A stretch of DNA of 64,000 bases, from positions 131,315-195,314 of the forward strand of contig NZ_CACSIP010000001.1 in assembly GCF_902705885.1 (NCBI RefSeq), written 5' to 3'. This DNA is from Mycolicibacterium austroafricanum (lineage in GTDB: Bacteria > Actinomycetota > Actinomycetes > Mycobacteriales > Mycobacteriaceae). This document shows, in pieces, positions 26,732 through 35,042 of the stretch (position 1 is its first letter; the number at the start of each line of letters is the position of its first letter). A program made the translations under genes and the position numbers. The notes under the pieces are model-generated. The model made no database searches. It was not told the origin of the DNA and worked only from the letters and a program-made list of their open reading frames with translations.

Positions 26732-28020
26732 CGGCCACGTCCCGCCGCGAAGTCGATGGACCCGACCCATTTGGTGTTGTGCACCCCGGGCAGCGCCGGA
26801 ACGATGATCCGCGCCGGAAATCCGTGATCCAGCGACAGGTCGACGCCGTTGACCTTCAGCGCCAGCAGCGAGTCCGGATGGGCTACCTGATTGGCCTGCA
26901 ACATCGCGCGGTTGAAAGCGCCGAACCTCTCGATCGACGAAACCAGCGCCGGGCTGGGATCGATCACACCGACCAGTGCCGCGAGGTCACGCAATCGCAC
27001 CCCGGTCCAGGTCTGCACCGTGGACCACCCTTCGACACAGGCGATCGGCAACACCGCGGTGTGCTGCGGCAGAGCACTCAACTCGACGCGGTTCAGGTCC
27101 ATCGGCCCGTCGCCACCCAGCAACGTCAGACGCCAACTGTCGCCTGCGGCGTCGTCGGTGATCCCTGCTGCCCGGGCGGTTCGGTTGATCGGGAAATCGT
27201 TCGGTCCGTCACCCGAGTCACGGCCGCGGGGCAGCAGCAGCGCGGCGTGCCGAGTCCATCCGCCGACGGTCTGGCCCGCAGTGAGCACCGCGATGAACAC
27301 GGCGCCCCCTCCCACCAGAGCCAGCGCGCCGCGGCGACTGATCGTCGGCTCGACCGGGTCGGCGGGGGCGAGGCCGTCGGGCTCGTAGGGTTCCGGTTCG
27401 GTGTCGGCGCGACCGGTGCGCAACACCTCCCGCATCGACCGGGACCGCAGTCCAGCCCACATCTTCGGGATCTTGATCGCGATGTGCACCACGAACCCGG
27501 CGATGAACACCCAGGCGCCGTAGTAGTGCGCGGTGTAGAAGCTGAACCCGAAGATGTAGTCGTACTGGATGTTCAGCACGCCGGTGACGATCTCGAACAG
27601 CAGTCCGCCGACCAGCATGATCAACGAAACCCGTTCCAGCAGCTGGGCGATGGACCGCGCGGGCGGCCAGGTGAAGAAGCGGGGGATCACCGACCACAGC
27701 TTGGCCAGCACCACCGGGATCAGCACCAGGCCCAGACCGACGTGCAGGCCCTGGTTGAGGCGGTACAACCAGGATGGGTCGGTGGGCCATTCGAAGGTGG
27801 GCAGCTTCAGGATGCCGACGTCGGAAGGGATGGCTTGGCCGAACTGCGGACCGTAAGCGATGTAGGACAGCAGGCCGGTGACGGTGACGATCGGCAGCGT
27901 CACCAGCAGCACCGCGCCGAACACCGACGTCAGCCACAAACCCCTCAGGGGGCTACGCCATCGCAGGCCACCTCGAGCGGCGGGCTCCTGCTGTGTCGAG
28001 ACGGGTTCGTCATCGATCAT
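26728..28020 (-). CDS. Membrane-anchored molybdopterin-dependent oxidoreductase (sulfite-oxidase fold)
   Basis: 430 residues from ATG 28020. The N-terminal half has about four membrane segments (30-52, 92-112, 130-150, 168-187) with histidines His93, His165 and His179, suggesting a b-type cytochrome module. A fifth segment (231-250), preceded by ISRRG (Arg229-Arg230), resembles an internal Tat signal. The C-terminal part, residues 290-430, is a sulfite-oxidase/YedY-type molybdopterin domain with the molybdenum-ligand candidate Cys328 in LPIACVEGW. The active domain would face outside. An upstream start at 28050 would add ten residues. The substrate is unknown; reductive repair or oxyanion reactions are typical of the fold. 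Confidence 0.85.
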   Translation of the reverse strand: MIDDEPVSTQQEPAARGGLRWRSPLRGLWLTSVFGAVLLVTLPIVTVTGLLSYIAYGPQFGQAIPSDVGILKLPTFEWPTDPSWLYRLNQGLHVGLGLVLIPVVLAKLWSVIPRFFTWPPARSIAQLLERVSLIMLVGGLLFEIVTGVLNIQYDYIFGFSFYTAHYYGAWVFIAGFVVHIAIKIPKMWAGLRSRSMREVLRTGRADTEPEPYEPDGLAPADPVEPTISRRGALALVGGGAVFIAVLTAGQTVGGWTRHAALLLPRGRDSGDGPNDFPINRTARAAGITDDAAGDSWRLTLLGGDGPMDLNRVELSALPQHTAVLPIACVEGWSTVQTWTGVRLRDLAALVGVIDPSPALVSSIERFGAFNRAMLQANQVAHPDSLLALKVNGVDLSLDHGFPARIIVPALPGVHNTKWVGSIDFAAGRGR

Positions 28021-28161
28021 CGCCGCTCCGTTCGCCCGGGCCCGCTGCACCTTGGCTGACAGCGCTCGACCTCGGCCCGCCTACATCGTGCCCGCAATCG
28101 GCCCCGACGGCAGTGGCTATCGTGAACGGAGCGCCGTGACCAGTCCGACCGAGGAGGACCG

Positions 28162-28521
28162 TTGGCCGAAGCAGGACTGTGGGTCGCATGGGGAGTGCCG
28201 ACGACCGGGCGCGAGCGGTCGGCCCTGGCGCTGCTGATCGAAACCGAGGGCTACCTCTCCGGCCTCCGGGAACAGGGGCACATCGAGAAGTTCGACAGGG
28301 TGTTACTCAAGCCGCAAAGCATCGAACTCGGTGGTTTCATCCTGATCCAGGGCTCCGTCGCTCAGATCGACGCACTTCGCCGGGATCCCGACTTCGAGGT
28401 GTGGCTCAACCGTGTCCAGCTCGTCGCCGACCAGGTGGGAGTCGTCGACGCCTGGGTGGGTGACGGAATTGCCGAGGCGGTCGCGCTCTACGAGAAGGCG
28501 CTGGAGAGCCTCGACGGATAG
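28162..28521 (+). CDS. Small conserved protein, possible ferredoxin-like (YciI/EthD) fold
   Basis: 119 residues from a TTG start with a strong ribosome-binding site (gaggagg, 28152-28158). The beta-alpha pattern, with FILIQGSVAQIDALRRDPDF and the following VQLVADQVGVVDAWVGDG, resembles dimeric alpha-beta barrel proteins of the YciI type, but I cannot place it firmly. No cofactor motif is visible. It stands alone between the molybdopterin gene (divergent) and the DUF4185 gene. Confidence 0.75.
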   Translation: MAEAGLWVAWGVPTTGRERSALALLIETEGYLSGLREQGHIEKFDRVLLKPQSIELGGFILIQGSVAQIDALRRDPDFEVWLNRVQLVADQVGVVDAWVGDGIAEAVALYEKALESLDG

Positions 28522-28687
28522 TCACCCAGCTGATTTGCTGAGGAAAGTCACCCCTGAGAAAGCCCTATGGTCACAGTAACGTTGCGAAAGCAGTGACGAT
28601 TTAACTATTTGCTCACCACTTCCGGTATCGACGCGGTTCAATGGCCACGACGACGGGGGTCGAACAAGGCTGGATCGAAGGGGTTTC

Positions 28688-30805
28688 ATGGGTGCCGCAG
28701 CGTACGTGGGTCGGGTCGGCGGTCTGGCCGTCGCGTTGGGCGTCGGCTCAGCAGTCTTTGCAGGCCAGGGAGTGGCGTGGGCCGACGAAACCGATTCGTC
28801 CCCGTCGACGTCGGCCTCGTCAGCAACCTCGGACCGCGACAGCGGCAGCGACGCGCCCAGCAAACGGGACGCAACAAGAGACGACGACGCAGCCAAAGAC
28901 GACGCGGCCGCGGACCCCGACGATGACGACCCCGAACCTGAGGTCGACGACGAGATCGAGGACGACGCGCCCGACGACGATGAGGACGCTGAGCCCGAGG
29001 ACGACGCGCCTGACGAAGTCGAGGACATAGAAGAAGACCTAGACGACGACGTAGAAGACGACGACGCAGAAGACGCTGAGCCGGAGCCGGAGCCCGATAC
29101 CTCGTCGGCGCCGCCCACCACCAAGCGGTCGCAGAGCGCCCCGGCGGAGCCATCCGCATCCGAGGAGACCTCCGCAGCAGAGAAGGCTTCTGTATCGGAG
29201 AAATCGAAGACCGACACCACCAAGGTGCCGACCGATCCTGCGGTGGCACCGCAGGAGCCGGAGAAGGTCGCGGTGTTCGCCAGCGCGAGCAGCCTTGCCG
29301 CGGCGAGCCCCACCACCGTGTCGCCGCGGGTGGCGGCGCTGCTCTCGTCGCCCACAGCGACAGCGCAGGAACCGAAGCCGAGTCTGGTCACCGCCGTCGT
29401 CAATGTCGTCAACAGCATGCTGGACTGGGCGCGCCAGAAGGCCGACGCAACCCCGGACAGCCCGGCGCAGCCACCGTTCCTCTGGGCGCTGATGTCGTTT
29501 GCCCGGCGCGAGCTCGAGAACCTCTTCGTGTCACGCAGCACGGTCAGCGCCGCGAGGTCCACCATCGTGGCGCCGACCAGCCTGGCCCTGACGGCCGACG
29601 AGATCACCACCGCCGCGGCCTTCGTGCCGTATTCGCCGTGGCTGAACCCTCAAGTCAGTCCGTCGACGAACTTCGTCAGCTGGGTGACGGGCAAGAACGT
29701 CTACAGCGACAAGACGCTGGCCAACACGCTCGCCCGCTACCAGGTGTACGGAACCGACGTCGGCGTGATGTGGGACAACGGGATTCCCGACGATCCCAGC
29801 ACTCCCGACATCAACGAGAATCAGGTGCTCATCGCCGTCGGCGACACCTTCGGTTCGGCCAACATGAGCGGCAGGTGGATCTACAACACGTTGTTCCGCA
29901 GTTCCGACGACGACCTGTCGGACGGCATGACCATCCCGGACGGAGAATGGTTCAACGGCAACATGTTCGGCGGCGCGCCGCTGTCCGGGCCGACGCAGGC
30001 GCGGCCCATCATCAACCGCCCGTCGTGGGCACCGAACTCGGTGACGCTCATCCCGACGGCGGGTATCTCGCTGCCCACACCCGACACGGAGTTCGGCGCG
30101 ACGCAGTATGTCAGCTTCATGTCGGTGTCGAACTGGGGCTCCTCGGGCCGGTGGACCACGAACTACTCGGCCATCGCGTACTCGACGGACAACGGCGAGA
30201 ACTTCACCGTCGCGCGCGAAAGTGTGCGCTACAACTCGATTTTCAGCGGCAACCGGAACTTCCAGCAGTCCGCCTTCGTCAAGGGCGACGACGGTCACGT
30301 CTACATGTACGGAACCCCGAACGGCCGCCAGGGCGCCGCCCACCTCGCACGCGTCGCCGAAAAGGACATCCTCAACGTGTCCAAATACGAGTACTACAAG
30401 AAGGCGTCCTCGGGATGGTTCGGCGGCAGCCCCGCCAGGTGGGTGCAGGGCAACCCGTCCTCGGCGTCACCCATCATCGGTAAAACCGGCGGCGCCTGCG
30501 GTTCGACCAAACCCGGCAACACCGTCAGCGAGATGTCGGTCCAGTACAACGACTACCTGGAGAAGTACATCGTTCTCTACGGAGATCAATCCAACAACAT
30601 CGTCATGCGCACCTCCGACACCCCTGAGGGCGAATGGTCGGAAGCGACGGTGCTGATGGGTCAGCAGAACGGCGGGATCTATGCGCCGATGCTGCATCCG
30701 TGGTCGCCGTCGACGGTGGGTACCGGCTCAGACCTCTACTGGAACCTGTCGCTGTGGTCGGAGTACAACATCATGCTGATGCGAACCGATCTCACGAAGC
30801 TCTGA
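28688..30805 (+). CDS. Secreted acidic protein with DUF4185 domain
   Basis: 705 residues. A Sec signal peptide (AVALGVGSAVFAGQGVAWA, cleavage near residue 33) is followed by an extremely acidic low-complexity linker (about 35-125, rich in Asp/Glu), then Ser/Pro/Ala-rich and helical stretches. Residues about 315-700 form a DUF4185 domain, a beta-propeller-like family seen in mycobacterial exported proteins; landmarks are VGVMWDNGIPDDPSTPD, IAVGDTFGSANMSG and the closing YWNLSLWSEYNIMLMRTDL. The domain resembles glycoside-hydrolase propellers, so a polysaccharide-binding or -cleaving role outside the cell is possible. The ribosome-binding site is aagggg. It is convergent with the dipeptidase gene, 1 base apart. 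Confidence 0.88.
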   Translation: MGAAAYVGRVGGLAVALGVGSAVFAGQGVAWADETDSSPSTSASSATSDRDSGSDAPSKRDATRDDDAAKDDAAADPDDDDPEPEVDDEIEDDAPDDDEDAEPEDDAPDEVEDIEEDLDDDVEDDDAEDAEPEPEPDTSSAPPTTKRSQSAPAEPSASEETSAAEKASVSEKSKTDTTKVPTDPAVAPQEPEKVAVFASASSLAAASPTTVSPRVAALLSSPTATAQEPKPSLVTAVVNVVNSMLDWARQKADATPDSPAQPPFLWALMSFARRELENLFVSRSTVSAARSTIVAPTSLALTADEITTAAAFVPYSPWLNPQVSPSTNFVSWVTGKNVYSDKTLANTLARYQVYGTDVGVMWDNGIPDDPSTPDINENQVLIAVGDTFGSANMSGRWIYNTLFRSSDDDLSDGMTIPDGEWFNGNMFGGAPLSGPTQARPIINRPSWAPNSVTLIPTAGISLPTPDTEFGATQYVSFMSVSNWGSSGRWTTNYSAIAYSTDNGENFTVARESVRYNSIFSGNRNFQQSAFVKGDDGHVYMYGTPNGRQGAAHLARVAEKDILNVSKYEYYKKASSGWFGGSPARWVQGNPSSASPIIGKTGGACGSTKPGNTVSEMSVQYNDYLEKYIVLYGDQSNNIVMRTSDTPEGEWSEATVLMGQQNGGIYAPMLHPWSPSTVGTGSDLYWNLSLWSEYNIMLMRTDLTKL

Positions 30806-30806
30806 C

Positions 30807-31466
30807 CTAACCGACCGGCACATCGAGGATCTGGCGGTCCACCGCGGCGCCGGGACCGTCGAAGTGCCACCACTCCCCCGCGTACACCGACAGGCCACCG
30901 GCGGCCATCGCCTCACGCAGTCGCGCCCTGTTGCGCTGTGCCGCGGCGCTGACACCCTCGCTCGCCCGGGCGTGACTGCGGGCGGAGAAGTCGTCGAAGC
31001 CGGTGCCCATGTCCACCAGCCCGCCCGGTCCCGCCAACGTCACGTCCACCGAGCGGCCCGTCTGATGGCCGCGTGCGTACGACCCGGGACGGGCGACCCA
31101 CGCCGGGTCGGGCACCGCCTCGAACATCGCCACCTGAACGTCGTGCGGGCGGTAACAATCCCAGAAGACGAGCCGTTCCCCACCCTGTCGCAACAGGTCC
31201 GCAGCCGTGCCGAGCCCCGCAGCCAGCGATTCGTGCACCAGGCACCGGGCCCCGCCCGGATACAGCGGCACGCCGACGAAATTGTCCGCCGTCGCGTAGC
31301 GCAGGTCGATCACTGCGTCCGGGACCACGCTGCGAACGTCGACGAAGCCTGCCGCGCGCGCCTGGTCGGAGACCGGCGGAACCGGGCTCGCCGCTACAGG
31401 GCTGGTCGCGGCGGCGAGCCCGATCAGCGAGCCGCACAACACGACAATCCGGTGAACAGCACCCAT
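30807..31466 (-). CDS. Exported D-Ala-D-Ala dipeptidase (VanX/DdpX family)
   Basis: 219 residues. An N-terminal signal segment (RIVVLCGSLIGLAAATSPVAA) is followed by a peptidase M15 VanX-type domain. Zinc ligands are His134 and Asp141 in ARGHQTGRSVDVTL and His201 in GEWWHF; Glu198 is the catalytic base and Arg106 matches the conserved Arg. The family splits D-alanyl-D-alanine dipeptide; an exported enzyme would act on peptidoglycan-derived dipeptide rather than confer VanX-type cytosolic resistance. Start ATG 31466 is chosen since the preceding seven residues are not signal-like. It is divergent from xdhC with a 32-base gap. Confidence 0.87.
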   Translation of the reverse strand: MGAVHRIVVLCGSLIGLAAATSPVAASPVPPVSDQARAAGFVDVRSVVPDAVIDLRYATADNFVGVPLYPGGARCLVHESLAAGLGTAADLLRQGGERLVFWDCYRPHDVQVAMFEAVPDPAWVARPGSYARGHQTGRSVDVTLAGPGGLVDMGTGFDDFSARSHARASEGVSAAAQRNRARLREAMAAGGLSVYAGEWWHFDGPGAAVDRQILDVPVG

Positions 31467-31486
31467 CACTGCACTGTAAGCGGGCA

Positions 31487-31492
31487 TACACT
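31487..31492 (+). promoter_or_regulatory. -10 box of the xdhC-like gene, probably leaderless
   Basis: TACACT ends 6 bases before GTG 31499 with no ribosome-binding site in between. Confidence 0.45.
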
Positions 31493-31498
31493 GCGCTC

Positions 31499-32620
31499 GT
31501 GCGCGATGTCCTCGAGGAGTTGCTGGCGGTCTGGCAGTCCGGCGGCACCGCTGGACTGGCCACCGTCGTCCGCACGATGAAGTCCGCGCCCCGCCCGCCG
31601 GGAGCCGCGATGGTGGTTGCGCCCGACGGAAGCGTGGCAGGGTCGGTGTCGGGCGGATGCGTCGAGGCCGCCGTCTACGAGGTCGCCAACGACGTCGTGG
31701 CCACCGGCCGGCCCGAGTTGCAGAGCTACGGGGTCAGCGACGACGACGCGTTCGCGGTGGGACTGACATGCGGCGGCACCATCGAGGTGTTCACCGAACC
31801 CGTATCGCGCAGCACCTTTCCGCAGCTGCAACTGGTTGCCGACGCCATCGCCGCCCATCGTCCGATCGCCGTCGCGACTGTGATCGAGCACCCGGACTCG
31901 CGCCGGGTGGGCCTGCGACTCATCGTCGGGGTCGATTCCACCCAAGGTTCGGCGGGTTCGGCCCGCGCCGACGACGCGGTCGCCGACGACGCCCGCGGGT
32001 TGCTCGCGGCGGGCCGCTCGGCGGTGCTGTCCTACGGGCCCGACGGCCAGCGACAGGACGCCGGGATGGAGGTCTTCGTCGCCGGCTACGCGCCCCGGCC
32101 GCGGATGCTGGTGTTCGGCGCGATCGACTTCGCCGCGGCGCTCGCCCAGCAGGGTGAGTTCCTGGGATACCGGGTGACGGTGTGTGACGCCCGGCCGGTG
32201 TTCGCGACCCCGGCACGCTTCCCCGCAGCCGAGGACGTCGTCGTCGAGTGGCCCGACCGCTACCTCGCCGCGCAGATCGAGGCCGGCGCCATCGACGCAC
32301 GGACCGCGATCTGCGTGCTGACCCACGACCCCAAGTTCGACGTGCCCGTCCTCGAGGTCGCGCTGCGCCTGCGCGAGGTCGGCTACATCGGGGTGATGGG
32401 CTCGCGACGCACTCACGACGACCGGATGCGCAGGTTGCGCGACGCGGGCCTGACCGAGGCGGAGCTGTCCCGGCTGGCGAGCCCGATCGGACTCGACCTC
32501 GGTGCCAGGACGCCCGAGGAGACCGCGGTGTCGATCGCCGCGGAGATCATCGCTCGCCGCTGGGGCGGCCGGGGCCGACCTCTGACGGAGACCGACGGGC
32601 GCATTCACCACAAGACTTGA
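31499..32620 (+). CDS. XdhC/CoxI-family molybdenum cofactor maturation protein (Rv0376c-like)
   Basis: 373 residues. The N-terminal XdhC_CoxI domain carries GGCVEAAVYE and GLTCGGTIEVFTEPV. The C-terminal Rossmann domain carries MLVFGAIDFAAALAQQGEFL and YIGVMGSRRTHDDRMRRL. The family binds and sulfurates the molybdenum cofactor and inserts it into xanthine-dehydrogenase-type enzymes in the cytosol. It precedes the large, medium and small hydroxylase subunits, as its role requires. GTG 31499 is the start because a leaderless promoter lies directly upstream and no family similarity lies before it. Confidence 0.9.
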   Translation: MRDVLEELLAVWQSGGTAGLATVVRTMKSAPRPPGAAMVVAPDGSVAGSVSGGCVEAAVYEVANDVVATGRPELQSYGVSDDDAFAVGLTCGGTIEVFTEPVSRSTFPQLQLVADAIAAHRPIAVATVIEHPDSRRVGLRLIVGVDSTQGSAGSARADDAVADDARGLLAAGRSAVLSYGPDGQRQDAGMEVFVAGYAPRPRMLVFGAIDFAAALAQQGEFLGYRVTVCDARPVFATPARFPAAEDVVVEWPDRYLAAQIEAGAIDARTAICVLTHDPKFDVPVLEVALRLREVGYIGVMGSRRTHDDRMRRLRDAGLTEAELSRLASPIGLDLGARTPEETAVSIAAEIIARRWGGRGRPLTETDGRIHHKT

Positions 32621-32697
32621 GAGCGAATGAGACACAGGCGGTGGAAATGTCGCTCTCCGATGCGATAACGTCACTCTCTAAGCCCTCAGGAGAGTGA
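32619..32697. promoter_or_regulatory. Four half-site array TCRCTCTC before the molybdenum hydroxylase operon
   Basis: GAGAGCGA (32619-32626), TCGCTCTC (32650-32657), TCACTCTC (32671-32678) and GAGAGTGA (32690-32697) form two inverted repeats with 8-base perfect arms. The last arm overlaps the ribosome-binding site (aggagag) of the large-subunit gene, so binding or RNA folding could block translation. The inner sites are direct repeats 21 bases apart. Confidence 0.55.
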
Positions 32698-32703
32698 TGT
32701 GAA

Positions 32704-35040
32704 GTGACCGAAACCGTGCCAGCCGTCACCGCGCGCTACGCGGGCAGCAGGGTTCCGCGCATCGAGGACAGTCGGCTTCTCACAGGTCACGGCACTTTCG
32801 TCGACGATGTCCAGCGCCCCGGGATGCTGCACGCCTGCTTCGTGCGCAGCCCGTTCGCCCGCGCCACCATCAACGGCATCGACCCCTCGGAAGCGCTGGC
32901 CCTGCCCGGCGTCCACGCCGTGTTCACAGCCGAGGACCTCAACCCGGAGGTCAAGGAGGCCTGGCACGCCGTCGCCGGCAAGGACATCCCCGACACTCCC
33001 CGGCCGCCATTGGCGGAGGGTGAGGTGAAGTTCGTCGGCGACCCGGTCGCCCTCGTCGTCGCCGACAGCCGTTATCTCGCCGAGGACGCCGTCGACCTGG
33101 TCGACGTCGACTACACGCCCCTGCCCGCGGTCGCAGATTTCCGAAAGGCCATCGGAGGCGCCGAGGCCGGGGTCCCCGTGGTGCACGAGGCCTATCCCGA
33201 CAACGTCGCAGGGGGCATGGGCGGCGCCCCGCCCGACGAAGAGGTGTTCGCCAACGCCGCGCACGTGGTTGAAGAGCACATCTATCAACAGATGTACGTG
33301 CCGGTGCCGATGGAGACCCGCGGCATGGTCGTCGAATGGACCGCCGCCACCGGCGAACTCACCGTGTGGGCATCGTCGCAGACACCACACGAACTGCGCG
33401 CGTTCGCTGCCCGACTGCTCGGGATCCCGGCCCAGGGTGTCCGGGTGATCGTGCGCGACACCGGTGGAGCCTTCGGCCAGAAGGTGGTGCCGATGCGCGA
33501 GGACATGTGCCTGCTGCTGGCTGCCCGCAGGGTTCCGGCCGCGCTGAAGTGGATCGAGGACCGGCGGGAGAACCTGATGTCGGCGGGGCAGTCCCGCCAC
33601 GTCGACGGCACGGTCCGGATGGCCTTCGACGAAGACGGCAAGATCCTGGCCGCCGACATCGACTTCGTCCAGGACGTCGGCTCCTACCCGACGCCGTACC
33701 CGGTGCTCACCACCGCCGCGATCGGCATGTTCTTCCCCGGGCCCTACCGGGTGCCCAAGGCCAGCTTCAACTACAAGACGGTGTTCTCCAACACCCCGGG
33801 CCTGCACGCCTACCGCGGCCCCTGGCAATACGAAACCCTCACCCGCGAAATGCTTCTCGACTCCGCCGCGCGCAAGATCGGGATGGATCCCGTCGAACTG
33901 CGCCGGATCAACATCCTGCGCGGCGACGAGATGCCGTTCTTCAATCCCAACGGGATGCCGTATGACAACTGCGCCCCCGCCGACACCTTCGAGCAAGCGG
34001 TGAAGATCCTCGATCACGAGGGCTTCCGCAAAGAGCAGGCTGACGCGCTCGAGCAGGGCCGCTACCTCGGGCTGGGCTTCTCCGCCTACATCGAGCCCAC
34101 CGGCGCCGCGACCGGACACCTCGCGACCGAGGGCGCCACCATGCGGATGGAGCCGACGGGCAAGATCAACGTCTACGTCAACGGCGGTTCCGCCGGCAAC
34201 AGCATCGAAACCACCGTCGTGCAGCTGACCGCGGATGCATTGGGCGCCAACTTCGATGACGTGTCGACCATCCAGGGCGACACCGCGGTGACGCCGTATG
34301 GCGCGGGCACCCAGGGCAGCCGCAGCGGGCCCATGACAGCCGGTGCCGTGCACGAGGCGGGCACGATGCTGCGCACCCAGATCGTCGCGATCGCCGCGAG
34401 CATGCTCAGCGTCGAGGACACCGAGGTCGAGCTCGCGGACTCGCGGGCCCGGGTGCGGACCGACCCCGCCAAGAGCGTCAGCTTCGCCGACATCGCCTAC
34501 CGCTCCTACTACGAACCCGCACAGCTCGGCGGCATCTCCCCCACGCTGGAAGCCACGGCGCGGTTCAACTCCCAGGCGATGATCCACTGGGCCAACGCCA
34601 CCCACGTGTGCACCTGCGAGGTCGACGTCGAGACCGGACACGTGACGCTGACCCGCTACATCGTCAGCGAGGACGTCGGACCGATGATCAACCCGAACGT
34701 GGTCGAGGGTCAGGTCGCGGGCGGCACCGCCCAGGGCATCGGCGGCGCGCTGCTCGAACACCTCGCCTACGACGACGCGGGCAACCCGGTGGCGTCGACG
34801 TTCGTCGACTATCTGTTGCCCACTGCCACCGAGGTGCCGCCCATCGAGTTCGGCCACGTCGAGATCCCCGGGACCGGTGTGGGCGGCTACAAGGGCGCAG
34901 GCGAGGGCGGGGCCATCGGCTCGCCGCCGGCGGTGATCAACGCCGTCAACGACGCGCTCGCCCCGCTCGGTGTGTCGGTTACCCAGCTTCCGGCCACCCC
35001 CGCAGCGATCGTCGCGTTGATCGAAGGAAAGGACCACTAG
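32704..35040 (+). CDS. Molybdenum hydroxylase large subunit (xanthine dehydrogenase/CoxL family, not form I CO dehydrogenase)
   Basis: 778 residues from GTG 32704. The a/b hammerhead domain lies at about 15-130 and the molybdopterin-binding domains fill the rest. The active-site loop reads AYRGPW (369-374); form I CO dehydrogenases have AYXCSFR and form II AYRGAGR, so CO is not the expected substrate. The catalytic Glu734 in YKGAGEGGAIGSP is present, as are DTGGAFGQKV and GTQGSRSGPMTAGAV. It should hydroxylate an aldehyde or N-heterocycle using water. Co-transcribed with coxG-, coxM- and coxS-like genes; the order resembles the Rv0373c-Rv0376c genes of M. tuberculosis, rearranged. Confidence 0.9.
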   Translation: MTETVPAVTARYAGSRVPRIEDSRLLTGHGTFVDDVQRPGMLHACFVRSPFARATINGIDPSEALALPGVHAVFTAEDLNPEVKEAWHAVAGKDIPDTPRPPLAEGEVKFVGDPVALVVADSRYLAEDAVDLVDVDYTPLPAVADFRKAIGGAEAGVPVVHEAYPDNVAGGMGGAPPDEEVFANAAHVVEEHIYQQMYVPVPMETRGMVVEWTAATGELTVWASSQTPHELRAFAARLLGIPAQGVRVIVRDTGGAFGQKVVPMREDMCLLLAARRVPAALKWIEDRRENLMSAGQSRHVDGTVRMAFDEDGKILAADIDFVQDVGSYPTPYPVLTTAAIGMFFPGPYRVPKASFNYKTVFSNTPGLHAYRGPWQYETLTREMLLDSAARKIGMDPVELRRINILRGDEMPFFNPNGMPYDNCAPADTFEQAVKILDHEGFRKEQADALEQGRYLGLGFSAYIEPTGAATGHLATEGATMRMEPTGKINVYVNGGSAGNSIETTVVQLTADALGANFDDVSTIQGDTAVTPYGAGTQGSRSGPMTAGAVHEAGTMLRTQIVAIAASMLSVEDTEVELADSRARVRTDPAKSVSFADIAYRSYYEPAQLGGISPTLEATARFNSQAMIHWANATHVCTCEVDVETGHVTLTRYIVSEDVGPMINPNVVEGQVAGGTAQGIGGALLEHLAYDDAGNPVASTFVDYLLPTATEVPPIEFGHVEIPGTGVGGYKGAGEGGAIGSPPAVINAVNDALAPLGVSVTQLPATPAAIVALIEGKDH

Positions 35041-35042
35041 AG

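Noticed and set aside
28571..28585. MtrA-like box (GTCACA then GTAAC) before the DUF4185 gene
   Set aside because: The spacing of the two half-motifs is one base, unlike described MtrA sites, and there is no second pair nearby.
28522..29610. Minus-strand 362-codon Ser-rich open frame
   Set aside because: It is the antisense of the acidic spacer of the DUF4185 protein; its Ser/Ala runs are the complement of Asp/Glu codons, and it has no start context.
32686..35037. 783-codon open frame antisense to the hydroxylase large subunit
   Set aside because: High GC leaves the antisense frame open; its composition (His/Asp/Gly-rich, no motifs) is that of a shadow and the plus strand is clearly coding.
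32704..35040. Calling the large subunit CoxL (CO dehydrogenase)
   Set aside because: The AYXCSFR loop of CO-oxidising form I enzymes is replaced by AYRGPW.
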